From: Candidatus Melainabacteria bacterium
GTDB taxonomy: Bacteria > Cyanobacteriota > Vampirovibrionia > Obscuribacterales > Obscuribacteraceae
Assembly (NCBI GenBank): GCA_003242885.1
Contig: QKMZ01000015.1
Span: 124,001 to 188,000, forward strand
Reading direction: 5' to 3'
DNA length: 64,000 nucleotides
In this document: piece by piece, positions 8,129-16,529 of the stretch
Layout: every line of letters starts with the position of its first letter
Numbering within the stretch: the first letter of the stretch is position 1
Translations under genes and position numbers: made by a program
The notes under the pieces: generated by a model
The model's input: only the letters and a program-made list of their open reading frames with translations
What the model was told of the DNA's origin: nothing
Databases searched by the model: none

Positions 8129-8312
8129 ACTGCATTAGAGTCGGCCTAAAACTATTTCTGATTTGACTTGTGGCATCTACTGCGAAAAATAAACGACTTT
8201 CGGAGTGCTTCTCTCTCGAAACTGATGTCTAACAAGGGTTTCCGCCGTTTTGGACTTCGAGGTGCGAAAAACGCTGAAAGACATTGCTGCACTTGGCTTT
8301 TGAGGCTTTGGC

Positions 8313-8339
8313 ACTCCGAAAAAAATGCTTTTTCGGAGT
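8313..8339. repeat. 11-base inverted repeat between convergent genes
   Basis: ACTCCGAAAAA and TTTTTCGGAGT pair perfectly around AATGC. The element lies just past the stop of the threonine-aldolase-like gene (minus strand) and about 185 bases past the TadG-like gene. The A/T-rich inner stem is unlike a standard terminator, where the T-run follows the stem, but it could still stop transcription. The half CTCCGAAAA..ATGCT recurs upstream of the aldolase gene at 9433-9446. Confidence 0.6.
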
Positions 8340-8393
8340 ACATGGATAGGGCGATTTTGCTCCCCCCTGTGTGCGCTAGATTCTCGCGCAATT

Positions 8394-9413
8394 TCAAACT
8401 GCAGCTTTCGCACCGACAGCTTTGCCGATGATATCTACGGCTTTCTTGATGTCCGCTTTATCGATGCCGTAATGCGTGACCATACGAATGCGATGTTTCA
8501 TATTACCGACAAGCAGACCTTCTTTCTTCAACGTTTCTTTCAAAGCGTCTGCGCTGCCGTCTTTTAGACTGATGAAAACCATATTGCTTTCAACGGGTTC
8601 TACATTCAGCCGAGAAATGTTTATCAACCCATCAGCCAAAAGCCTGGCGTTATCGTGATCTTCTTGAAGTCTGTCCACCATCGTGTCGAGCGCGACATTA
8701 CATGCTGCAGCCAGGACGCCTGCTTGACGCATTGCACCACCTACAAGTTTTCTGGCGCGATGCGCCTTCTTGATGAAGTCTTTGGTGCCGGCAACAATCG
8801 AGCCGACTGGTGCCGAAAGTCCTTTTGAAAAGCACATTTGCACCGAATCAACAGGGTCGACAAGAGATTTGACCGGCAGTTTTAGCGCAATGGCTGCATT
8901 GTAAATACGGGCACCATCGAGGTGCAGGAGAAGGTTTTTCTCTCGACAAAACCTGCCTACCGACTCTGTATATTCCTTGGATAGAACTCGTCCATCCTGG
9001 GTGTTTTCCAAGCAAACAAGCTTCGACACAGGGCAATGCGGATCGTCATATCGAATAGACGCTTCGATTTCTTCCAAAGGCAGAGTGCCGTCTTTGCGAT
9101 TATCTATCGTGCAAGTGTGAATGCCGCCAAGTTGAGCGGCGCCACCCTGTTCCCACTGAAAGATGTGATTGTTTTTCCCGACAATGATCTCGTCGCCTCG
9201 TTGGCAATGTGCCAAAAGAGAGACTAAATTGCCTTGCGAGCCGCTAGATACAAAAAGCGCTGCTTCTTTGCCGAAGATGTCCGCGCATTTTTCCTGCAAG
9301 CGGTTGATGGTCGGGTCTTCGCCATAGACGTCGTCGCCTACCTCCGCTTTTGCCATCGCCTCCAGCATTGCAGGCGTAGGTTTTGTGACGGTGTCACTGC
9401 GCAGATCGATCAT
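8394..9413 (-). CDS. ltaE: low-specificity L-threonine aldolase / GLY1-type PLP enzyme
   Basis: The 339-residue product belongs to the beta-eliminating lyase family. It begins MIDLRSDTVTKPTPAM, and GDDVYGEDPTINRLQ is the usual second block. Asp166 (LHLDGARIYNA) should contact the PLP ring nitrogen and Lys197 (MCFSKGLSAPVGS) should form the Schiff base. These enzymes cleave L-threonine or allo-threonine to glycine and acetaldehyde in the cytosol. Length is normal (about 335-350). The ATG at 9413 has GGAG seven bases upstream, and that GGAG sits in one of several TCGGAGC repeats in the leader. Exact stereochemistry cannot be read from sequence. Confidence 0.9.
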   Translation of the reverse strand: MIDLRSDTVTKPTPAMLEAMAKAEVGDDVYGEDPTINRLQEKCADIFGKEAALFVSSGSQGNLVSLLAHCQRGDEIIVGKNNHIFQWEQGGAAQLGGIHTCTIDNRKDGTLPLEEIEASIRYDDPHCPVSKLVCLENTQDGRVLSKEYTESVGRFCREKNLLLHLDGARIYNAAIALKLPVKSLVDPVDSVQMCFSKGLSAPVGSIVAGTKDFIKKAHRARKLVGGAMRQAGVLAAACNVALDTMVDRLQEDHDNARLLADGLINISRLNVEPVESNMVFISLKDGSADALKETLKKEGLLVGNMKHRIRMVTHYGIDKADIKKAVDIIGKAVGAKAAV

Positions 9414-9432
9414 ATTTAAGCTCCGAGTAGTG

Positions 9433-9475
9433 CTCCGAAAATGCTCAGAGTGGTGCTCTGAGTTGCTCCGATTTC
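9433..9475 (-). promoter_or_regulatory. repeat-rich leader of the threonine-aldolase-like gene
   Basis: Read on the minus strand, TCGGAGC occurs three times within about 50 bases before the start codon, and the last copy provides the Shine-Dalgarno. Between them CTCAGAG/CTCTGAG (9444-9450 with 9456-9462) can form a hairpin. The arrangement could offer alternative ribosome-binding or pairing states; that role is inferred. Confidence 0.4.
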
Positions 9476-9503
9476 CCGATGCTCTTCGGCAACAAATTTT
9501 GAT

Positions 9504-11069
9504 CTAGAGCTGAGTTTCCGGCTTTTGCGAGATGGACATTTTCGAGACGACGCCGCGCGTTACAGCATCAGCAACATTGCCATATTGATTGATAAGCAGC
9601 ATTGGATAGATGCCCAGAATCAAGATTGAAAGGCAAAGTGCCCAGCCAACGACTTTCTCAGTGCTTCTTGCATCTGACAAGTGACCTTGCCATTTTGCGA
9701 GCAGTTCACCGAAGAAGAGACGCTTGAAAAGCCAGAGCATATAGCCTGCTGTCAAGATGACGCCGGTGCAGGCAATGACGATTGCTGTTTGAACCATCGC
9801 GTGGTGCGGCGCTGTTGTGAGCGCCATGGGCGAAGTGTAGGCGCCGTAGAAGACGGCTGCTTCAGCAACGAATCCTGCCAGCCCCGGCAAGCCGAGGTTT
9901 GCCATGACTGCGAACATCCACATATAAAATACGTAAGGCATTTCTTTCGCCAGACCGCCGCCGATTTCGTGAATGTCACGAGTATGCGTGCGTTCGTAGA
10001 CACAGCCTACGAGGAAGAACAGCGCGGCTGAAATTACGCCGTGGCTGATCATCTGGAAGATGGCGCCATTGACGGCTGCTGCCGACAGGGAGCCAATTCC
10101 CAAGAGCACGAAGCCCATGTGGCTGACGCTGGAGAAAGCGATGATGCGCTTCATATCTGTTTGAACCAAGCAAGCCATTGCTGCCCAAACAATATTGAAT
10201 GCGCCCAGTGCCATGATCCAGTGACCGTAATCGATGAATACGGTTGGAAAGAAGTCCATGCAGATTCTGACCAAACCGTAAGAGCCCATCTTGAGGAGCA
10301 ATCCGGCAAGGATCATTGAAATTGGTGTAGGTGCTTCAACGTGAGCATCCGGCAACCATGTGTGGAATGGGAAAGACGGAAGCTTGATGATGAAAGCGAG
10401 GAAGAATCCGAGGAAGGCAATCAGTTGGGCTGACTTGGGCAGCAGCGGCGCTACTTGCGCAAGCTTGACCATGTCGAATGTGACCATTGCCGGATTGTCG
10501 ACTGTCAATGCGAAGTACAGATAGAGCAGACCGCCCAGCATCAGCACGCCGCCAAAGAACGTGTACAGCAAAAATTTCATTGCTGCGTAATCGCGTCTGG
10601 GACCACCCCAGATTGCGATCAAGAAGTACATCGGGACAAGCTCCAATTCGTACATGATGAAGAATTGCAGCAGGTCAAGAGAAACGAACACTCCGAGAAT
10701 CGAGAGTGTTAGAAGCATTACGAAGCTGTAAAAAAGTTTTGGTCGATTATCGCCAATTGATTCAGATGCCAGCACCGCCATCAAAGTGACGAAGGCTGTC
10801 AGGACCACAAGGCAGAGGCTGAAGCCGTCGACGCCAACGTGGTACTGCACCGGAAACGGTGACGTGATCCAGGTCACGATTTGCTCGAATTGATAACCGG
10901 CAGTACCGGGTTTGAATGACTGTGTGGCGAATGCTGAGAGCGCGAGCATTGCGGCGCTGAATGCAATTGCCAGCTTTCGTGCCCACTCTGGAGGCATCAG
11001 CGCGATTGCGACTGACCCGATGAGAGGTGTCAAGAGAATAGCTGTGAGAATCGACTGAGGTTGGTCCAC
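9504..11069 (-). CDS. nuoM: NADH-quinone oxidoreductase subunit M
   Basis: The 521-residue polytopic membrane protein carries the NuoM/NuoL/NuoN antiporter-like core. It has about 14 hydrophobic segments, the conserved ELELVPMYFLIAIWGG with its proton-channel Glu, KLPSFPFHTWLPDAHVEAPTP, a Lys-containing FFLAFIIK segment, and SSVSHMGFVLLG. It is one of the three proton-pumping subunits of respiratory complex I in the cytoplasmic membrane. The start is GTG with GGAG six bases upstream. It diverges from nuoL across a 355-base gap. In most genomes nuoL-M-N are consecutive, so the inversion here and the absence of nuoN are unusual. Confidence 0.95.
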   Translation of the reverse strand: MDQPQSILTAILLTPLIGSVAIALMPPEWARKLAIAFSAAMLALSAFATQSFKPGTAGYQFEQIVTWITSPFPVQYHVGVDGFSLCLVVLTAFVTLMAVLASESIGDNRPKLFYSFVMLLTLSILGVFVSLDLLQFFIMYELELVPMYFLIAIWGGPRRDYAAMKFLLYTFFGGVLMLGGLLYLYFALTVDNPAMVTFDMVKLAQVAPLLPKSAQLIAFLGFFLAFIIKLPSFPFHTWLPDAHVEAPTPISMILAGLLLKMGSYGLVRICMDFFPTVFIDYGHWIMALGAFNIVWAAMACLVQTDMKRIIAFSSVSHMGFVLLGIGSLSAAAVNGAIFQMISHGVISAALFFLVGCVYERTHTRDIHEIGGGLAKEMPYVFYMWMFAVMANLGLPGLAGFVAEAAVFYGAYTSPMALTTAPHHAMVQTAIVIACTGVILTAGYMLWLFKRLFFGELLAKWQGHLSDARSTEKVVGWALCLSILILGIYPMLLINQYGNVADAVTRGVVSKMSISQKPETQL

Positions 11070-11424
11070 TTCAAACTCCGATTGGTTTACTTTGTCTGCG
11101 TTTTTGCAGAGTCTGGCTAACGAGGCCAGAAGGTTTCTAAATTGTGCGAGACAAGTATATCGAGGTGTCGCGCGGCATACTAGGAAGAACCTCTAAAAAC
11201 GCGCTTACAGATGAACTGTTGAAATGAAAAATCTTCTCACTCAAAGAAACACTATAAATATCAACCGCACTTAATCCGCATCACACACGATGGCTCTAAT
11301 ATTAATGTGCAATCGTTGGACTAAGTGTGAAAAACCTCTTGGTAACAGCGAGTAGGCAATCAAGAAGTTCTTGAAATCGGCGACAAAATAGGCGAAACAA
11401 AAGCCAAAGCAAAAGGATAGTCTC
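11070..11424. other. 355-base divergent promoter region between nuoM and nuoL
   Basis: The region is A/T-rich in its centre. It contains a TATAAA (11253-11258) and several AT-rich stretches, but no pair with a convincing -35 box on either strand. Both nuoM and nuoL must be transcribed from here. No hairpin, riboswitch or coding frame stands out. Confidence 0.5.
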
Positions 11425-13452
11425 GTGGATCAATCAATTGATTACTGGCGTCAGGTAATCGAACTGTCACCGTGGATCGTGGCAACGCCTTTCCTGGTCG
11501 GATTCGGCATCATTCTGCTCAATACGCTGGTTGGGTCGAGTACCAAACTAGTCAAGACTCTATCCATGGTGGCATCCGTAGGCGGTGTGCTCTACGGGTT
11601 CATCCACTCGCTGCTTTTGTTCCAAGCGCTCGTCAAGCACCCCGAACTGGTGCCGTGGGTCAAGAACATTCCTTATTTCACTTCCGCGAGTTTCACTTTC
11701 ACGGTCGGTGTTCTTATAGATAACCTGGCAGTCTTCATGATGCTGGTTGTCACTTCCGTTAGCTTGTTGGTGCAAATATATACACACGGCTATATGCGGG
11801 AAGATCCTGGATATTCGCGTTTTTATTGCTACCTTTCTTTATTTACTGGCTCGATGCTCGGGCTTGTGGTGGCAACCAACCTTTTCCAATCTTTTATCTT
11901 CTGGGAACTCGTCGGCGTCTGCAGTTACTTCCTCATCGGATTCTGGTGGAATAAGGAGAGCGCTGCGCAAGCCTGTATGAAAGCTTTCGTCATCAACAGA
12001 GTTGGTGACTTCGGATTCCTTGTAGGTATCCTCTGGTTCTTCGCTGTCACCTACAGCGTATGGTCCGGACATCCTGTGCTGCAGTTCTTCGACAAAGACG
12101 GTTATGACGTAGCCGGTGTCATTCAAAAGGCATACCTTGCGAAGAATCTTGATGTGCAAACACTTTGGTTCATCTCCATGGTCATGTTCATGGGACCGAT
12201 GGCAAAGTCTGCACAGTTCATGCTTCACACCTGGCTGCCGGACGCGATGGAAGGTCCGACACCAATCTCCGCACTCATCCACGCTGCTACCATGGTTGCA
12301 GCAGGTATCTACCTCGTAGCTCGCGCATATCCGATCTGGCAGTCTGCTGACGGAACACCGGGCGGCATGGGCTTGACCTTCGTTGCCATCATCGGTGCAG
12401 CAACTGCATTTATGGCTGCGACAATCGCAATGAGTCAGTACGACATCAAACGCGTATTGGCTTGGTCGACAGTTTCACAGCTCGGATATATGTTTGTCGG
12501 CTTGGGGGCAGGCGCCTACACAGGCGGCTTGTTCCACCTTTTCAATCACGCATTCTTTAAGGCTATGCTCTTCCTCTGCTCCGGCGCCGTCATTCACGGA
12601 TTAGCCGGCGAGCAAGACATAAGAAAGATGGGCGGCTTGAAAAAGAGCATGCCCATCACAGCGATTTGCTTCTTGATCGGGACTATCTCAATTTCGGGAT
12701 GCCCAGGCTTCAGCGGATTCTTCTCTAAAGATGAAATCATCGGCGCAGCCACGGCTATGGATCCGATGCTTGGCGGCGTGATGATTTTGACCGCCGGTCT
12801 GACTGCCTTTTATATGTTCCGTGTTTACTTCATGACATTCGAAGGCGCATATAGAGGTAACGCACACCCTCATGAATCCCCACTGGTAATGACTGCGCCG
12901 CTCATGGTTTTGGCTGTGCCGTCCATCCTGTCCGGTTATCTGGGCTTCAACTTTGCTTCACTGGGCGCCATTTCATTCACGGGCGAGCACGGTAAAGCAT
13001 TCTCCAACTGGTTCGGTTCTTTCATTTACTTCAAGCAGCCCGTCTTTGAAGGCATTAACGGAACCGTTATGCTTTCTTCTATCGGCTTTGCTGCTGCCGG
13101 TTTCCTCGTCGCATATCTGATGTATGTGGCAGGCTCGCTGAAGTGGAACCAAGCGATTGCAGAGAGCAAATCTCCGCTTGTACAAGGCATCTATCAGTTC
13201 TCCTTCAACAAGTGGTATTTCGACAACCTTTACATGGGCTTGATTCAAAAGGTCATCCTGCCTGGATTCCAAGCATTTTGGAAGCTGATCGATATCCTCA
13301 TCGTCGATAACATCGTCAACGGTGCAGGCATCGTGGCTCGAGGCATGGGCGAAGGTTTGCGTTATGCGCAAAACGGCAGAGGTCAATACTACGCACTCGT
13401 AATATTCGGATGGGTAGCTGGTCTTACCGTTCTTGTATTCTTCCTTCGCTGA
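11425..13452 (+). CDS. nuoL: NADH-quinone oxidoreductase subunit L
   Basis: The 675-residue product has the typical NuoL length and layout. About 16 membrane helices include SFIFWELVGVCSYFLIGFWW, KSAQFMLHTWLPDAMEGPTPISALIHAATMVAAGIYL and LAWSTVSQLGYMFVGLG. A lateral-helix region and a final membrane anchor complete the C terminus. The conserved Glu in FWELVG and the Lys and His of the central helices form the proton channel. The GTG start at 11425 has AAAGGA eight bases upstream. A His-rich membrane gene follows after 90 bases and may share the transcript. Confidence 0.96.
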   Translation: MDQSIDYWRQVIELSPWIVATPFLVGFGIILLNTLVGSSTKLVKTLSMVASVGGVLYGFIHSLLLFQALVKHPELVPWVKNIPYFTSASFTFTVGVLIDNLAVFMMLVVTSVSLLVQIYTHGYMREDPGYSRFYCYLSLFTGSMLGLVVATNLFQSFIFWELVGVCSYFLIGFWWNKESAAQACMKAFVINRVGDFGFLVGILWFFAVTYSVWSGHPVLQFFDKDGYDVAGVIQKAYLAKNLDVQTLWFISMVMFMGPMAKSAQFMLHTWLPDAMEGPTPISALIHAATMVAAGIYLVARAYPIWQSADGTPGGMGLTFVAIIGAATAFMAATIAMSQYDIKRVLAWSTVSQLGYMFVGLGAGAYTGGLFHLFNHAFFKAMLFLCSGAVIHGLAGEQDIRKMGGLKKSMPITAICFLIGTISISGCPGFSGFFSKDEIIGAATAMDPMLGGVMILTAGLTAFYMFRVYFMTFEGAYRGNAHPHESPLVMTAPLMVLAVPSILSGYLGFNFASLGAISFTGEHGKAFSNWFGSFIYFKQPVFEGINGTVMLSSIGFAAAGFLVAYLMYVAGSLKWNQAIAESKSPLVQGIYQFSFNKWYFDNLYMGLIQKVILPGFQAFWKLIDILIVDNIVNGAGIVARGMGEGLRYAQNGRGQYYALVIFGWVAGLTVLVFFLR

Positions 13453-13542
13453 TAAGGCGGCGGCGGAAACTCTGAAAATAGGAATTTGAAAGTCAGGCGC
13501 ATAGCGCTATTCGGTAATTGTTGAGAGGAGAGGCACAGGCAA

Positions 13543-14196
13543 ATGGGTTCAGATCACGGACATGACCACGGTTCTTGCAACCACGACCACGGACATGATC
13601 ACGGTCATGATCACGAGCACGAGCATGGTGCCGGATGCTCTCACGAGCACGCGCATGACCACGGACACGGACACGGAGATGACCACGGTCATCACGGCGG
13701 CGAAGAGTTCGTACCTACAAGCAGCGTGCATGACAAATTCTTGCTGCTCTGCGCCACAATATGCGGGTTGGGCTTCATCTATCTCGGTTATTTTTGGATG
13801 ACAGCTCTGCCGCTTGCAGCTGTGACAGAACATCACGAAGGTTCCGCACACCAGGAAATGCTTGATGAAGCGGGTTTGGGTAAGGGCTCGGAACACGGCG
13901 CAGAGCACGCATCAGAGCACGCATCAGAGCATGCAACGGAAGCTCCGAAGACTGAAACTGCTGCTCCCGGAGGAGAAACGGCTCCAGCGGGTGAAACTTC
14001 AACTGGCGGAGAGACTGCTGCACCTCACGGCGAGACCGCACCAGCCACTGAAGGTGGCGAGCACTCGAGTACTGCTCCTGGTGCTGAACCCGCAAAGTCC
14101 GATGCAGGCTCTGAAGGTCAGCCAGGTTCCACAACAGGCGCGGAAACCACCACCACTGCAGGTCCCGGGACTTCGACCGGCGAAGCTGCTCACTAG
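13543..14196 (+). CDS. His-rich single-pass membrane protein
   Basis: In the 217 residues, positions about 3-55 are almost entirely His, Asp, Gly and Glu (HGHDHG.., HGHGHGDDHGHH) with one Cys in each of GSCNHD and GAGCSHE. One membrane helix follows (KFLLLCATICGLGFIYLGYFW). The outer part is a Glu/Ala/Thr/Gly/Pro-rich tail with repeated SEHASEHATE. Such His tracts bind Ni, Zn, Cu or Co in other proteins (HypB, SlyD, metal-transporter loops). Here no catalytic domain is attached, so a metal buffer or sensor is only an inference. A GAGAGGAGAGG stretch about ten bases upstream supports the start. The position just after nuoL suggests a link to the respiratory membrane, unproved. I do not recognise a named family. 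Confidence 0.8.
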   Translation: MGSDHGHDHGSCNHDHGHDHGHDHEHEHGAGCSHEHAHDHGHGHGDDHGHHGGEEFVPTSSVHDKFLLLCATICGLGFIYLGYFWMTALPLAAVTEHHEGSAHQEMLDEAGLGKGSEHGAEHASEHASEHATEAPKTETAAPGGETAPAGETSTGGETAAPHGETAPATEGGEHSSTAPGAEPAKSDAGSEGQPGSTTGAETTTTAGPGTSTGEAAH

Positions 14197-14209
14197 ATGA
14201 ACTAATGAA

Positions 14210-14231
14210 GGGGCGGCATACATGCTGCCCG
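14210..14231. repeat. palindromic intergenic repeat, family B copy 1
   Basis: The 22-base near-perfect palindrome has arms GGGCGGCA and TGCTGCCC. It matches the reverse complement of 46437-46458 at 21 of 22 positions. It sits 14 bases past the His-rich gene and is followed by a family A element. Confidence 0.7.
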
Positions 14232-14233
14232 GA

Positions 14234-14262
14234 GCTGGCGAGCCGCCGGCACTCCCAGGCTT
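14234..14262. repeat. GC-rich palindromic intergenic repeat, family A copy 2
   Basis: This is a 27 of 29 match to 6269-6297. A third, partial form follows at about 14271-14300 (AGCCGCCAGGATGGCGGCGCTCCC), with the stem GCCGCCA/TGGCGGC. Lying directly after family B, it makes a compact repeat cluster between the His-rich gene and korA. Confidence 0.7.
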
Positions 14263-14488
14263 AGCAAACTGAGAGCCGCCAGGATGGCGGCGCTCCCAGC
14301 GTTTCAAACCTTAGAAATCTGACCTTTACATTAAGGCGACGCTTGCCATCTGAAGGCGGGCTTATGATACCCTTTAAGTTGGCCAGGAAAGGCCCTCTGA
14401 GGCGGCGTTTAGCGAAGCCGTCCGGTGTTGTCTATCTTGTGGGCCCGTTGCGTTGCGGGTTCGGGGTTCGATGGTAGAGGGAGTAAGG

Positions 14489-16495
14489 ATGCAAGAAGTC
14501 ACAATTGGAATCGCAGGAGCTGCCGGTGACGGTCTCGATAAATCGGGCGACACCTTGGCGAAAACCTGTGGAAGGCTGGGTCTGCATGTGTATGCATACA
14601 ACAGCTATCAGTCAATCATCCGCGGCGGCCACATCTGGCTTCGCGTGCGTATTGGCGATAAGAAAGTTTTGAGTCACGGCGATAATTTGAATGCCGTGAT
14701 TTGCCTTAACCAAGATTCGTTGGAAAGACACGCGCCTGAAGTAAATGAAGGCGGTGTAATCATCTTCAATTCGGACAAGCTCAAACTTGATCCGACATTG
14801 GTGCCGAAAGGTGTACAAAGCCTCGGTTTGCCGATGAAAGAAATCTGCAAAGAAGTTGAAGCCGAACACGGCGCTCTTCAACCGATCATGCAAAACACCG
14901 TTGCTGTAGGCGCAGTCCTCGCACTCGCCAACTTGGGCTTGGAAGAAGCCGGCAGCGTTATGCACGATACCTTCGCTCACAAAGGCGACAAGGTCATCAA
15001 TCTCAACGTTTCGCTCTTGAAAGTCGGCTACGACTACGCCAAGGCAAACGCAAAAGTGTTCACTAAAGAATGGACATTCTCCAAGAAGAGAAGACCGTTC
15101 GTCACCGGCAACGAAGCAATCGCATTTGGTGCAGTTGCTGCCGGTTGCAAATTCTATTCCGCTTATCCGATGACACCGGCATCGACCATCCTTCACTGGA
15201 TGGCTGCTCACGCGCAGAAAGTCGATGTTTGCGTCAAACAGTGCGAAGACGAACTATCTGTAATTAACATGGCAATCGGAGCCGGCATCGCTGGCGTTCG
15301 TTCTATGTGCGGTACTGCAGGTGGTGGCTTCGCGTTGATGACCGAAGCCATCGGTATGGCAGGCATCATGGAAGTGCCGGTAGTTTGCGTTGAGGTTCAG
15401 CGCGGCGGACCGTCCACCGGTTTGCCTACCAAAACCGAGCAAGGCGATTTGTTCCAAGTCTATGGCGCATCGCAAGGCGAGTTCCCGAAAATCATCGTTG
15501 CACCTCGCGACGTAGCTGATTGCTATGACACGACAGTCAACGTATTCAACCTGGCAGACAAATATCAGCTGCCGGTAATGCTCATCTCGGACTTGCTGCT
15601 TTCGGAACACCCGGAAACAGTTGATCCAGAGAAGTTCTACAGCGATGTCAAAATCGATCGTGGACAAGTTGTCACCGAGTGGGACATCGAAGCAAAAGGC
15701 AAGTTCAAGCGCTTCGAACTCACTGATTCCGGCATCTCACCGAGAGCTTTGCCAGGCACGCTCAACTGCAACTTCGTGTCTGCAACCGACGAACATGACG
15801 AAGAAAGCATCCTGATTTCGGATATGTTCACCGCACCTCCGGTTCGCCGCAAAATGAACGAGAAGCGTTTCCGCAAAATGGACAACCTTCTCAAAGAAAT
15901 TCCGGCACCGAAGCTCGAAGGACCTGCCGATGCTGATGTCACCCTGGTTTGCTGGGGCTCAACAGCCGGCGTAGTCGAAGAAGCTGCAGAAATATTGACT
16001 GCTGCTGGCGTGAAGACCAACTTCCTCGTACTGAAGTGGATCGTTCCTTTCCACGCTAAGGAAGTTCAAGAGATTCTCTCCAAGTCGAAGAAGAAGATTT
16101 CTGTCGAAGTCAACTTCACCAGCCAAATGGCACGTTACATCAAGATGGAAACCGGAGTTTCGATGGACGGACACGTCAATCGCTATGACGGCGAACCGCT
16201 TGAACCTCAAGAAGTAGTTGGCCGCGTTCAAGACATTCTCAAGGGCAAAACGCTCGATTTGAATGTTTCCGAAAACGATGCCAAAGAAATTGCATATCAC
16301 AACCTGCGTACTCACTATGCAGAAAAACTGCGCCCCATCAAAGCAGTGCAAGAGTCGGCCAACGGACACGGCGAGCCAGTTTGGAACGTCGAGCTCGTCG
16401 AAAGAGCTTCTGGCAAAGCTGGTGGCAAGATGAAAATCGGCGTGCATACGGGTTCGACCTATTCCTTTGAAAAGGAACCGGTTGAAAGCAAGTAA
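14489..16495 (+). CDS. korA: 2-oxoacid:ferredoxin oxidoreductase, fused gamma-alpha subunit
   Basis: The ORF opens at 14453, but ATG 14489 follows GAGGGAGTAAGG and begins directly with the conserved domain (MQEVTIGIAGAAGDGLDKSG), giving 668 residues. Residues about 1-190 form the gamma domain (IGIAGAAGDG, YNSYQSIIRGGHIW). The alpha, pyrimidine-binding domain follows from GNEAIAFGAVAAGCKFYSAYPMTP, with the phosphate and CoA-facing blocks further on. With KorB it oxidatively decarboxylates a 2-oxoacid, usually 2-oxoglutarate, to an acyl-CoA and reduces ferredoxin. The gene pair, separated by 34 bases, is an operon. The 2-oxoglutarate assignment comes from the gamma-alpha fusion plus short beta subunit; pyruvate or branched-chain oxoacids cannot be excluded. 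Confidence 0.9.
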   Translation: MQEVTIGIAGAAGDGLDKSGDTLAKTCGRLGLHVYAYNSYQSIIRGGHIWLRVRIGDKKVLSHGDNLNAVICLNQDSLERHAPEVNEGGVIIFNSDKLKLDPTLVPKGVQSLGLPMKEICKEVEAEHGALQPIMQNTVAVGAVLALANLGLEEAGSVMHDTFAHKGDKVINLNVSLLKVGYDYAKANAKVFTKEWTFSKKRRPFVTGNEAIAFGAVAAGCKFYSAYPMTPASTILHWMAAHAQKVDVCVKQCEDELSVINMAIGAGIAGVRSMCGTAGGGFALMTEAIGMAGIMEVPVVCVEVQRGGPSTGLPTKTEQGDLFQVYGASQGEFPKIIVAPRDVADCYDTTVNVFNLADKYQLPVMLISDLLLSEHPETVDPEKFYSDVKIDRGQVVTEWDIEAKGKFKRFELTDSGISPRALPGTLNCNFVSATDEHDEESILISDMFTAPPVRRKMNEKRFRKMDNLLKEIPAPKLEGPADADVTLVCWGSTAGVVEEAAEILTAAGVKTNFLVLKWIVPFHAKEVQEILSKSKKKISVEVNFTSQMARYIKMETGVSMDGHVNRYDGEPLEPQEVVGRVQDILKGKTLDLNVSENDAKEIAYHNLRTHYAEKLRPIKAVQESANGHGEPVWNVELVERASGKAGGKMKIGVHTGSTYSFEKEPVESK

Positions 16496-16529
16496 GTACT
16501 CGGGCAAGCAAATTATTTAAGAGGTAGAA

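Noticed and set aside
8152-8431. Overlapping short ORFs on both strands between the TadG-like and threonine-aldolase genes
   Set aside because: Several frames are open by chance around an inverted repeat. None has a ribosome site or family motif.
14300-14488. Possible tRNA-like GGTTCGA segment before korA
   Set aside because: No cloverleaf with acceptor, anticodon and D arms could be built around it. The strand between the repeats and the korA start looks like ordinary leader.
14612-15211. 199-residue minus ORF opposite korA
   Set aside because: It is a shadow of a conserved gene with no start signal.
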